From: Spirochaetota bacterium
GTDB lineage: Bacteria > Spirochaetota > Spirochaetia > DTKZ01
DNA: 9,459 nucleotides
Assembly: GCA_029562045.1 (NCBI GenBank)
Contig: JAKQWJ010000095.1
Span: forward strand, 1 to 9,459
Direction: 5' to 3'
Within the stretch, counting starts at the first letter, position 1. Each line of letters begins with the position of its first letter. This document shows, one piece after another, positions 1 through 5,741 of this stretch. Below the pieces are notes generated by a model that worked only from the letters and a program-made list of their open reading frames with translations, did no database searches and had not been told where the DNA came from. A program made the translations under genes and the position numbers.

Positions 1-1
1 G

Positions 2-406
2 GATGTGCCCCGGGCCACCTGCATGGTGGTGGAGCATGCCGAGCGCTTCGGCCTGGCGGCGCTGCATCAGCTCCGGGGGCGGGTCGGCCGGGGGACCCGG
101 CAGTCCTACGCCTTCCTGGTCTACTCCCCGGACCTGACGGAGGTCGGCAAGAGGAGGCTCAAGATCATGATGGAGACCGGAGACGGCTTCCGCATCGCCG
201 AGGAGGACCTCCTCCTCCGGGGACCCGGGGAAATGACGGGGCTCCGTCAGGCCGGGCTCCTGGATTTCCAGGCCGCCCGGCTGCCCGAGAACGCGGAGGA
301 GATGCTGGACGCCCGGAAGGCGGCGTACGGGATCCTGTCCCGGGACCCGGGACTCCTCCTTCCGGAAAATCAGGGTCTGCGGACGCTCCTGCAGGAGGCC
401 CCGTGA
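2..406 (+). CDS. recG: ATP-dependent DNA helicase RecG, C-terminal part (5' end outside window)
   Basis: This is the last ~134 codons of RecG, the superfamily 2 helicase that remodels stalled replication forks and branched recombination intermediates in the cytoplasm. Seen: the reading frame is already open at the left edge with a codon for D before VPRAT. Helicase motif VI follows (QLRGRVGRG, about nt 68-94). Next comes the RecG-type block DGFRIAEEDL then LRGPGE and GLRQAG (about nt 182-256). The RGPGE...RQAG block separates RecG from the related translocase Mfd. The C-terminal tail is of normal length and ends in TGA. Its last four bases overlap the rsmD start (GTGA), implying translational coupling. 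The helicase core and wedge domain lie upstream and cannot be assessed. Confidence 0.93.
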   Translation, partial: DVPRATCMVVEHAERFGLAALHQLRGRVGRGTRQSYAFLVYSPDLTEVGKRRLKIMMETGDGFRIAEEDLLLRGPGEMTGLRQAGLLDFQAARLPENAEEMLDARKAAYGILSRDPGLLLPENQGLRTLLQEAP

Positions 407-969
407 GGATCACCGGAGGCGTTCTGCGGGGCCGGAGGATAGCCGTCCCCTCCGGGGATCTGGCGATCCGGCCCGCCATGGACCGGATGCGGGAGTCGGT
501 CTTCGCCATCCTCGGCGCAGACCTGGAGGGCGCCTCCTTTCTGGACCTCTTCAGCGGCTCCGGAGTGGTGGGAATCGAGGCCTGGTCCCGGGGGGCGGCG
601 CGGGTGGTGCTGGTGGAGAGGGACGGGGCCAAGCGCCGGGTTCTGGCGGAGAACGCCCGGCTCACCGGCGGGGCCGCGACGGTGCGGATCCTCCCGGTGG
701 AGAGCTTCATCCGGGACGGGAAAGGGGGGCCCTTCGACCTGATCTTCCTGGACCCCCCTTTCCCCTACCGCTTCCGGGCCCAGCTTCTGGAACGCCTGTC
801 CGCCTCGGGGCTCCCCGCCCTCGGGGCCATCGTCATGATCCACCATCCCCGGGAGGAGGCGCTCCCGGAGAAGGCGGGAGACCTGGTTCTGCGCCAGCGG
901 CGGGAGTACGGCCGGTCGGTGGTGAGCTTCTACCGATGGAGGGAATCCCCCGGACCCGCCGGGGCTTGA
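403..969 (+). CDS. rsmD: 16S rRNA (guanine(966)-N(2))-methyltransferase RsmD
   Basis: A 188-residue SAM-dependent methyltransferase of normal RsmD length. The family methylates N2 of G966 in 16S rRNA during 30S assembly. Seen: N-terminal MRITGGVLRGR and RPAMDRMRESVF (residues 23-34), the RsmD signature preceding the Rossmann fold. SAM-binding motif I, FLDLFSGSG, is at 46-54, the acidic residue of motif II lies in VLVERD (69-74), and the catalytic DPPF is at 117-120. The start is GTG, overlapping the recG stop by four bases, with AGGAGG at 393-398 at good spacing. No other in-frame start fits the family N-terminus as well. It probably shares the recG transcript. The next gene is convergent, so transcription should end in the short gap after 969. 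It could be confused with a generic N6/N2 methylase of the same fold, but the whole-length match to RsmD is strong. Confidence 0.95.
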   Translation: MRITGGVLRGRRIAVPSGDLAIRPAMDRMRESVFAILGADLEGASFLDLFSGSGVVGIEAWSRGAARVVLVERDGAKRRVLAENARLTGGAATVRILPVESFIRDGKGGPFDLIFLDPPFPYRFRAQLLERLSASGLPALGAIVMIHHPREEALPEKAGDLVLRQRREYGRSVVSFYRWRESPGPAGA

Positions 970-980
970 GCTGCCGGACC

Positions 981-1000
981 GGGTCCCCTGCCCCGGACCC
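981..1000. terminator. Weak GC-rich hairpin between convergent rsmD and nuclease gene
   Basis: GGGTCC at 981-986 pairs perfectly with GGACCC at 995-1000 across an 8-base loop, twelve bases after the rsmD stop codon, in the 79-base convergent spacer. There is no T-run on either side, so it is not a canonical intrinsic terminator. In sequence this GC-rich a six-bp stem may also be chance. It is listed only because it is the best hairpin in a spacer where two transcripts should end. Confidence 0.25.
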
Positions 1001-1003
1001 CAT

Positions 1004-1064
1004 CACCGGAGGCCGTTCACCTCCCCCGGGGCCGTCACCGGGGGCCGTTCATTTCCCCGGGGCC
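1004..1064. repeat. Imperfect direct repeat, two ~30-bp copies with 32-bp period
   Basis: Copy one is 1004-1033 and copy two is 1036-1064. Both begin CACCGG, share GGCCGTTCA in the middle and end CCCCGGGGCC, with a few substitutions and one indel. Copy two spans the stop codon of the minus-strand nuclease gene (1049-1051). Copy one lies just beyond it in the convergent spacer. The offset is not a multiple of three, so it is not an in-frame coding duplication. It may be a local duplication of the gene's 3' end. Confidence 0.6.
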
Positions 1065-1807
1065 TGCCCCCAGAGCCCCCTCCCCTCCCGTCGGGCGCCT
1101 CTCTCCAGGGCACGGAACTCCTCCATGAAGCGGAAGGGATACCGGGTGTAGGCGTGGGCATAGCCGTCCTCCACCATCCGGGCGTTGAAGAAAACCCCGT
1201 CGTCACGGTACAGGTAGGCCAGAACCCGGCCGTACCGGTCCCGGAGTTCCCGATCGAAGGCGAGGAAGACCCGGCGGCCCTGCAGGGCCGCCCGGGCGTA
1301 GGCGGCGGCCTCCCGGGCGAAGGGCTGCACCGGCGTCCCCGGCCTGACGCTCTCGGGGGCGTCGATCCCGATGAGCCGCACCCTCTCCACCCCGGCGAAG
1401 CCGGCGGGGGGATGGACAAGACGCACCACCACCGTGTCTCCGTCCACCACCCGGACCACCCGTCCCGGAAGGGCCCCCTGCGGAACCCCCTTCCCCGGGG
1501 CGGTCTCCCCGTAAGCCGCATCCCCCGGGCCCCCGTCGCCGGGAACCCCCTTCCCCGGGACCGTCCCGGCGGACGGCCCGGATTGCGGCCCCTGACGGAC
1601 CCCGGGGAACGAATCAGCGGCCCCGGCGGCGGATCCCTGCCCGGAGGAAAAACCCGGCGGGAGAATCACCCACAGAAGGACGGCGAGCCAGAGCCCGGGG
1701 CGCAGGTCCCTTCGATTTTCACGCTGAAGCCTTCCTTCCCGGGGTCCTCTATCCCCGGCCCTTCCCCGGGGGGACGGGCTTCCTGCGGCCGGCGATGCAT
1801 CCGTCAT
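1049..1807 (-). CDS. Membrane-anchored or exported staphylococcal nuclease-like (SNase/TNase) protein
   Basis: A 252-residue protein with a C-terminal SNase OB-fold domain, which in the family hydrolyses DNA and RNA with Ca2+. Seen: a 38-residue polar N-terminus, one hydrophobic segment (about 39-55, rich in L, V, W and I) that is a signal anchor or signal peptide, a Gly/Pro/Ala-rich linker (about 56-115), then the nuclease domain (about 116-248). Nuclease residues are in place: VVDGDT (D124, equivalent to SNase D21), RLIGIDAPE (R144, D149, E152, equivalent to R35, D40, E43) and DRYGR (R194, equivalent to R87). It is therefore probably active, acting outside the cytoplasm. No lipobox cysteine is seen after the hydrophobic segment. 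The ATG at 1807 was chosen because GGAG lies six bases upstream. The frame stays open to 1978, but that extension crosses the divergent hisB promoter region and resembles no protein. The linker carries PGKGVP twice. It is convergent with rsmD and divergent from hisB. Confidence 0.87.
   Translation of the reverse strand: MTDASPAAGSPSPRGRAGDRGPREGRLQRENRRDLRPGLWLAVLLWVILPPGFSSGQGSAAGAADSFPGVRQGPQSGPSAGTVPGKGVPGDGGPGDAAYGETAPGKGVPQGALPGRVVRVVDGDTVVVRLVHPPAGFAGVERVRLIGIDAPESVRPGTPVQPFAREAAAYARAALQGRRVFLAFDRELRDRYGRVLAYLYRDDGVFFNARMVEDGYAHAYTRYPFRFMEEFRALERGARREGRGLWGQAPGK
1482..1559. repeat. Perfect 18-bp direct repeat coding the PGKGVP linker motif twice
   Basis: The same 18 bases (GGAACC...CCCGGG) occur at 1482-1499 and 1542-1559, exactly 60 bp (20 codons) apart and in frame with the minus-strand nuclease gene. 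They encode the two PGKGVP copies in its flexible linker. The surrounding linker is compositionally simple, so expansion by slippage or recombination is likely. Confidence 0.7.
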
Positions 1808-1920
1808 GACAGGCTCCAGTATACCCCCCGGGGCCGGAATTGGGGAGGCGCAATGACGGAACAGGCCTTCCGTCGGGGAAAAGAGGTGACCCGGGAGTGA
1901 AGACACGCGACAGGCCCCAG

Positions 1921-1950
1921 GCCGGGTGAAAAAGGCCGGGTGAAAAAGGC
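1921..1950. repeat. 14-bp tandem direct repeat upstream of the hisB promoter
   Basis: GCCGGGTGAAAAAG occurs twice in perfect tandem (1921-1934, 1935-1948), followed by a further GC. It abuts the proposed -35 box of hisB (1951-1956), so it sits where an upstream activator or repressor could bind. A replication-slippage duplication is an equally simple explanation. Confidence 0.7.
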
Positions 1951-1979
1951 TTGCCAACCCCGGGCATACCCGATACATT
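1951..1979 (+). promoter_or_regulatory. Probable sigma70 promoter for hisB and the downstream gene set
   Basis: TTGCCA (1951-1956, five of six matches to TTGACA) and TACATT (1974-1979, four of six to TATAAT) are separated by 17 bases. A start of transcription near 1986 would give a leader of about 40 bases before the hisB ATG at 2026. This is the best promoter-like match in the 218-base divergent spacer, and it stands out in an otherwise very GC-rich neighbourhood. Confidence 0.55.
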
Positions 1980-2025
1980 AATCAAAAGTCCGGAGCCGAT
2001 TGTGCCGATTCTTGAAGGAAACCCT

Positions 2026-2616
2026 ATGACCGAAAACATCCTGTCCCTGTCCCGCAGGACCAAAGAAACTTCCATCCGGCTCGCTCTCCGGGGAGAACCC
2101 GGCTGCCCGGTGAAAATCGACACCGGAGTCCCCTTTTTCGACCACATGCTCACCGCGGCGGCTTTCCACGGAGGCTTCGGCCTGGAGATCGAGGCCCGGG
2201 GAGACCTGGAGGTGGATTATCATCACCTGGTGGAGGACACCGGGCTGGTGCTGGGGGAGGCCTTTCACCAGCTGCTGGAAACCCGGGGGGCCGTGGCCCG
2301 TTTCGGGCATTCGGTGATCCCCATGGACGACGCGCTGGGGGAAGCGGTGGTGGATGTGGCGGAAAGGCCTTATCTGGTTCTGGAGGCGGATTTTCCCCAG
2401 GACCGCTGCGGCTCCTTCCCGATGGAACTGGTGCGGGAGTTTTTCCTGGCCTTCACGAACCGGGCCCGGATAAACCTGCACCTCCTCTGCCGCCACGGCG
2501 GGAACAGCCATCACATGGCGGAGGCCCTGTTCAAGGCCTTCGGTCGGGCCCTGGGAGCCGCCTACGCCCCGCGGCCCGGGGGCCGGGACGGGATGTCCAC
2601 CAAGGGGGACCTCTGA
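2026..2616 (+). CDS. hisB: Imidazoleglycerol-phosphate dehydratase HisB
   Basis: A 196-residue monofunctional HisB, a typical length. It dehydrates D-erythro-imidazole-glycerol phosphate to imidazole-acetol phosphate, the sixth step of histidine biosynthesis, in the cytoplasm with Mn2+. Seen: FFDHML (37-42), the metal-binding HHLVED (66-71), RFGHSVIPMDDAL (92-104), the second metal motif NSHHMAEALFKAFGRAL (160-176), and the C-terminal STKGDL. No phosphatase domain is fused, unlike the E. coli enzyme. The ATG at 2026 has GAAGGAA six to seven bases upstream and matches the family N-terminus. The frame is open back to 1951, but that stretch carries the promoter. No other his gene is in the window, so the histidine genes are scattered or lie elsewhere. 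The next gene starts 19 bases downstream on the same strand. Confidence 0.97.
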   Translation: MTENILSLSRRTKETSIRLALRGEPGCPVKIDTGVPFFDHMLTAAAFHGGFGLEIEARGDLEVDYHHLVEDTGLVLGEAFHQLLETRGAVARFGHSVIPMDDALGEAVVDVAERPYLVLEADFPQDRCGSFPMELVREFFLAFTNRARINLHLLCRHGGNSHHMAEALFKAFGRALGAAYAPRPGGRDGMSTKGDL

Positions 2617-2635
2617 TTTCCCCCGGGGGACGGGT

Positions 2636-2995
2636 ATGAAGGAGCGGGACATTTTTTACGGAAAAACGGGCGAAGGCTTCCTGGTCCGGACCGAAGCCCC
2701 GCCCCGGGCTCTGAGCAGTGAGGAACGGGTCCAGCTGATCCGGCGGGGCAACGAGTTTTTCAACCGGGGAGACTACCCGGTGGCGAAGCGGGTCTTCGTC
2801 ACCACCGGCTACGGCGACGGACTCATCCGGATGGGGGACCACCATTACCGGCAGGGTGAGTTTCTGGAAGCCTTCCGGATGTACTGGCTGGCCAGGGAAA
2901 AGACCAAATCCGGCCTTCTGATAGAAAAAATGGCCTGGGTGATCCGGGAATGGCTGAGGCTCGATGAAGGCGGAGGAGGGAAAGACCAGGAGTGA
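2636..2995 (+). CDS. Small TPR-like protein of unknown function
   Basis: A 119-residue soluble protein not recognised as a named family. Seen: no signal peptide or membrane segment. The N-terminus (1-25) is polar and mixed. Two helix-turn-helix units resemble tetratricopeptide repeats: about 32-60 (RRGNEFFNRGDYPVAKRVF) and about 61-92 (RMGDHHYRQGEFLEAFRMY). One further amphipathic helix (IEKMAWVIREWLRL, 96-109) could cap a TPR stack, and a charged Gly-rich tail ends the protein. Start: ATG with GGGGGA five bases upstream; the G-run is half of a perfect palindrome (2619-2630). The gene is 19 bases after hisB and is separated by two bases from the long TPR gene, so the two are probably co-translated. 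Inference: a scaffold or partner of the downstream TPR protein. The sequence gives no enzymatic role. Confidence 0.75.
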   Translation: MKERDIFYGKTGEGFLVRTEAPPRALSSEERVQLIRRGNEFFNRGDYPVAKRVFVTTGYGDGLIRMGDHHYRQGEFLEAFRMYWLAREKTKSGLLIEKMAWVIREWLRLDEGGGGKDQE

Positions 2996-2997
2996 GG

Positions 2998-4152
2998 ATG
3001 GACGAACGGGAAACCGGACCGGACCAGGATGAGGTCGGGGGGCCGGACCTTCAGGCCCCCCCCGGGGAAGAGGGGAAACCGGAAATTTCGGAGTACTCCC
3101 AGAAAGGCTACCTGTATCTCAAGGAAAACCGGATAGCCGAAGGGGAGGAATGTTTCCGGAGGATCCTCGAGCTGGAGCCGGAGAACAACTATGCCCTGGT
3201 CGGTCTGGGGGACGCCGCCCGGAAGCGGGGAGATTTCGTCCGGGCCGCCTCGCACTATCAGAAATGCCTCGACCTGCATCCGGACAACAACTATGCCCTC
3301 TTCGGCCTGGCGGACAGCCTCAAGTCCCGGAATCAATACGGAAAGGCCATCGAAATCTGGGAACGCTACCTGGTCCAGGATGAAAAAAACGTCACCGTGC
3401 TGACCCGGGTGGCCGACTCCTACCGGAAGTTGCGGAATTTCTCCCGGTCCCGGGACCTCTACCAGCAGGTCCTCGCCCTGGAGCGGGACAACCCCTACGC
3501 CCTGGTGGGGCTGGGACACCTGTACTACGACTTCAAGGAGTACGAAAAGGCCCTGTCCTACTGGGAACGGATGATGGAAAATCGGGACGGGGATGTGGAC
3601 ATCCGGATCCTCACCTCCATCGGCAACTGCCACCGGAAGCTGAAGACCTTCCAGAAGGGCCTGGCGGTTTTTTCCCGGGCCCTGGAACTGGACCCCGTCA
3701 ATTTTTACGCCCTCTTCGGCATGGCGGACTGCTGCCGGGGGCTGAACCGCCACCGGGAATCCCTGGAATACTGGAACCGCATCCTCCGTCTGGATCCGGA
3801 AAACAAGGTAATCCTGACCCGGGCGGGGGACGCCTGCCGCGCCCTGGGAGACTTCGCCGAGGCGGAAGCCTTCTACCGCCGGGCCCTGAACATCGAGTTC
3901 GACGCCTTCGCCATCCTCGGCCTTGCCCTGATCAACAAGCAGCAGGGCAAATACTCGGAAGCGTTGCGGTCCCTGGAAAGTCTCCTGAAAAGCGACCCCC
4001 GGAACCCCCGCATCTACGGGGACATCGCGGACTGCCACCTGCGGCTGGGAAGGAAAGACCTGGCCCTCCAGGTTCTGGCGGAGTTCCACAGACAGGGTCT
4101 GCGGAGCGCGTACGCGTCGGAGCTCTACGAGCGCCTTCGGGGGGGCCACTGA
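2998..4152 (+). CDS. Cytoplasmic TPR-repeat protein with ten repeats
   Basis: A 384-residue protein made almost entirely of tetratricopeptide repeats after an acidic, disordered-looking N-terminus (about 1-30). Seen: ten consecutive ~34-residue units between about residues 31 and 370. Many carry N-Y-A-L-x-G-L-x-D at helix A and Y-x-x-x-L-x-L-x-P-x-N at the end of helix B. Units 3/5/7 resemble each other (YALxG...WERxL), as do 4/6/8 (ILTxxxxxxRKLxxF), so the solenoid has a two-unit period. No signal peptide or membrane segment is present. TPR solenoids bind peptides and scaffold complexes; the partner here is unknown. Start: the ATG at 2998 has AGGAG five bases upstream. GTG at 2992, two codons earlier and overlapping the previous stop, is a close alternative using AGGAGG at 2974-2979. 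It lies between the small TPR-like gene and rlmN. No catalytic motif is visible. Confidence 0.9.
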   Translation: MDERETGPDQDEVGGPDLQAPPGEEGKPEISEYSQKGYLYLKENRIAEGEECFRRILELEPENNYALVGLGDAARKRGDFVRAASHYQKCLDLHPDNNYALFGLADSLKSRNQYGKAIEIWERYLVQDEKNVTVLTRVADSYRKLRNFSRSRDLYQQVLALERDNPYALVGLGHLYYDFKEYEKALSYWERMMENRDGDVDIRILTSIGNCHRKLKTFQKGLAVFSRALELDPVNFYALFGMADCCRGLNRHRESLEYWNRILRLDPENKVILTRAGDACRALGDFAEAEAFYRRALNIEFDAFAILGLALINKQQGKYSEALRSLESLLKSDPRNPRIYGDIADCHLRLGRKDLALQVLAEFHRQGLRSAYASELYERLRGGH

Positions 4153-4157
4153 CCCCC
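4139..4157 (+). promoter_or_regulatory. G-run/C-run hairpin spanning the TPR stop and the rlmN start
   Basis: A run of seven G (4139-4145) can pair with five C (4153-4157) around a seven-base loop containing the TPR stop codon (4150-4152). The rlmN ATG begins at 4158. The G-run is the only Shine-Dalgarno-like element for rlmN. The fold would hide it until ribosomes finishing the TPR gene open the stem, suggesting coupled translation. This is an inference from pairing only. Confidence 0.35.
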
Positions 4158-5171
4158 ATGAGCCTCCCCTCCCTGCAGGGAGAACTCCCGGAAGGGATAG
4201 CCGCACGGCTGGGCCTGGAGAAGACCTACCGGGGGCTCCAGATCTTCGAAGGCCTGCACCGGCTGGGGAAGGACTTTGCCGGGATGACCAGCCTTCCGGA
4301 GGAGCTGCGCTCCCGGCTCCAGCGGGACTATTCCCCCTTCACCACCCGGCCGGGAACCAGCCTGTCCGACCCGGACGGGACGGTCAAACTCCGGGTGGAC
4401 CTGGCCGACGGAGCGGCGGTGGAATGCGTCCTTCTGACGGACCAGAGCGGCCGCAGGACCGCCTGCCTCTCCACCCAGGCGGGCTGCGCCATGGGCTGCG
4501 CCTTCTGCCGGACCGGTCTCCTGGGCTTTCATCGCAATCTGGATGCGGCCGAGATCGTCGAGCAGTACCATCATCTCGACCGGGCTCACGGCCCCATCGG
4601 CAACATCGTCTACATGGGCATGGGCGAGCCCCTGATGAACCTGGAGAATCTCCGGCGGAGCATCGAAATCTTCATCCACCCCCGGGGCATGGCCCTGAGC
4701 CTCCGGAAGATGACCGTCTCCACCTGCGGGGTGGCTCCGGGCATCGTGGAGCTGGCGGACAGGGGTCCTCCGGTGGGGATCGCCGTATCCCTCATCACCG
4801 CCGACGAGGAGACCCGCAAAAAAATCATGCCCGTCACCCGCCGCTGGGGCCTGGCGGAACTCCGGGAGGCCATGGCCTACCACCAGAAGAAGACGGGAAA
4901 GCGCCTCACCCTGGAGATCGTGCTCCTGAAGGGCCTGAACGACCGGCCCGCCGATGTGCGCCGGCTTCTGGACTTCGTCCGGGGACTGGATGTGATCGTC
5001 AACCTCATCCCCTGGAACAGCGTCTCCGAGCTGGACTTCCGGGAGCCCGACGAGGAAACCGTCCAGATGTACCGGCGCGAACTCGAATCCGCCCGCATCC
5101 CCTCCACCCGCCGCTACCGCCGGGGCCGGAAGATCGGCGGCGCCTGCGGGCAGCTGGGGGTTGTGGTATAG
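4158..5171 (+). CDS. rlmN: 23S rRNA (adenine(2503)-C(2))-methyltransferase RlmN (radical SAM)
   Basis: A 337-residue radical-SAM enzyme of the RlmN/Cfr family. RlmN methylates C2 of A2503 in 23S rRNA and of A37 in some tRNAs. Seen: the N-terminal YRGLQIFEGL and FAGMTSLPEELR elements typical of RlmN (24-51), the [4Fe-4S] cluster triad CAMGCAFC (C110, C114, C117), a catalytic Cys seven residues before it (C103, equivalent to E. coli C118), MGMGEPLMN (153-161), and the methyl-carrying Cys in GACGQL (C330, equivalent to C355). The MGMGEP form favours RlmN over the resistance enzyme Cfr. Odd: the usual acidic DIxAACGQL lead-in reads RKIGGACGQL here. The ATG at 4158 is the only start that keeps the full domain. 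It has no normal Shine-Dalgarno and lies five bases after the TPR stop, so coupled translation is likely. It ends the GC-rich half of the window. Confidence 0.96.
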   Translation: MSLPSLQGELPEGIAARLGLEKTYRGLQIFEGLHRLGKDFAGMTSLPEELRSRLQRDYSPFTTRPGTSLSDPDGTVKLRVDLADGAAVECVLLTDQSGRRTACLSTQAGCAMGCAFCRTGLLGFHRNLDAAEIVEQYHHLDRAHGPIGNIVYMGMGEPLMNLENLRRSIEIFIHPRGMALSLRKMTVSTCGVAPGIVELADRGPPVGIAVSLITADEETRKKIMPVTRRWGLAELREAMAYHQKKTGKRLTLEIVLLKGLNDRPADVRRLLDFVRGLDVIVNLIPWNSVSELDFREPDEETVQMYRRELESARIPSTRRYRRGRKIGGACGQLGVVV

Positions 5172-5185
5172 GCGGGCAAACGTGC

Positions 5186-5214
5186 AAAAGATCTTTTATC
5201 TAGATCTTTTATCT
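5186..5214. terminator. Tandem/inverted AT-rich repeat, possible bidirectional terminator between rlmN and the RidA gene
   Basis: Two tandem copies of AGATCTTTTATCT (5189-5201, 5202-5214) follow rlmN by 17 bases. They also create an inverted repeat: AAAAGATC (5186-5193) pairs with GATCTTTT (5203-5210) over a nine-base loop, reading A-stem-T on both strands. The spacer is only 70 bases between convergent genes, so a shared bidirectional terminator is expected here. The stem is AT-rich and thus weak. The element also marks the point where base composition changes. Confidence 0.4.
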
Positions 5215-5241
5215 GCAACAGTCTAACCCGTTTGGGCAGGG

Positions 5242-5697
5242 CTAAATTTCCACTATCATTTCTATTTCCACCGACGCTCCGAAAGGAAGTTCCGCAACTC
5301 CCACGGCGGATCGGGCATGTTTCCCTATGTCCCCCCACAGGGCTGTCAGGAGGTCGGAAGCTCCGTTTATGACGGCCGGTTGTTCCAGGAAACCGGGGGC
5401 GCTGTTGACGAAGCCCAGCACCTTGACAATTTTTTTCACCCTTTCCAGGCTCCCCAGTTCCTGTTTGAGGCTGGCCAGACAGTTGAGGCAGGAATCGCGG
5501 GCAGAAAGGACGCCTTCCGTGAGGGAGACCCCGTCTCCCACCTTGCCAAGATACCGCCTTTCTCCGTCAATACTGGCGATCTGTCCCGCTGTAAAGGCCA
5601 GGTTACCCGCAATCTGGACAGGGATGTAAGATCCCCCGGGCATAGGTGGTTTAGGAAGTTTCAGCCCCATTTCCTTAAGTTTTTTTTCGATCTCCAT
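5242..5697 (-). CDS. RidA/YjgF/YER057c/UK114-family protein (probable enamine/imine deaminase)
   Basis: A 151-residue protein of the RidA superfamily, in the longer subgroup of about 150 residues with an N-terminal helix. Canonical RidA hydrolyses 2-aminoacrylate and related enamines made by PLP enzymes to 2-keto acids plus ammonia. Seen: N-terminal EKKLKEMGLKLP, the GNLAFTAGQI strand (31-40), GKVGDGVSLTEG (51-62), KVLGFVNSAPGF (92-103), and the C-terminal ARSAVGVAELPFGASVEIE (128-146). That last block holds the conserved Arg (R129) and acidic residues (E144/E146) matching the active-site Arg/Glu of RidA. The ATG at 5697 has GGAG six bases upstream. It lies 44 bases behind the TRAP permease on the same strand, so it is the last gene of the transport operon. 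Whether this subgroup uses 2-aminoacrylate specifically is not established by sequence. The nearby PLP lyase supports that role. Confidence 0.93.
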   Translation of the reverse strand: MEIEKKLKEMGLKLPKPPMPGGSYIPVQIAGNLAFTAGQIASIDGERRYLGKVGDGVSLTEGVLSARDSCLNCLASLKQELGSLERVKKIVKVLGFVNSAPGFLEQPAVINGASDLLTALWGDIGKHARSAVGVAELPFGASVEIEMIVEI

Positions 5698-5741
5698 AAA
5701 GCGCTCCGTTCATTAAAAAATTGTCTCCGCATAACGGGGAT

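Noticed and set aside
1808..1860. TATACT at about 1813-1818 on the minus strand as a -10 box for the nuclease gene
   Set aside because: It overlaps the ribosome site, would start transcription almost at the ATG, and has no -35 element at acceptable spacing (the TTGCGC upstream is 24 bases away).
1154..1900. A 248-codon open frame on the plus strand opposite the SNase gene
   Set aside because: Low-complexity Pro/Gly/Arg sequence with no domain; the opposite strand encodes a complete SNase active site.
1951..2025. Upstream extension of hisB to an alternative start at 1951
   Set aside because: The extra residues do not resemble HisB, and the stretch contains the proposed promoter; ATG at 2026 has a good ribosome site.
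2845..4206. A 453-codon open frame on the minus strand opposite the TPR gene
   Set aside because: It mirrors the repeats of the plus-strand TPR protein, has no recognisable domain, and is explained by high GC suppressing stop codons on the opposite strand.
4424..5203. A 259-codon alternative plus-strand frame inside rlmN
   Set aside because: Pro/Arg/Gly-rich shadow frame; the overlapping frame carries every RlmN motif.
5186..5214. Possible mobile-element end or attachment site at the composition boundary
   Set aside because: No integrase, transposase or matching second copy is visible in the window; the repeat is explained more simply as tandem duplication or a terminator.
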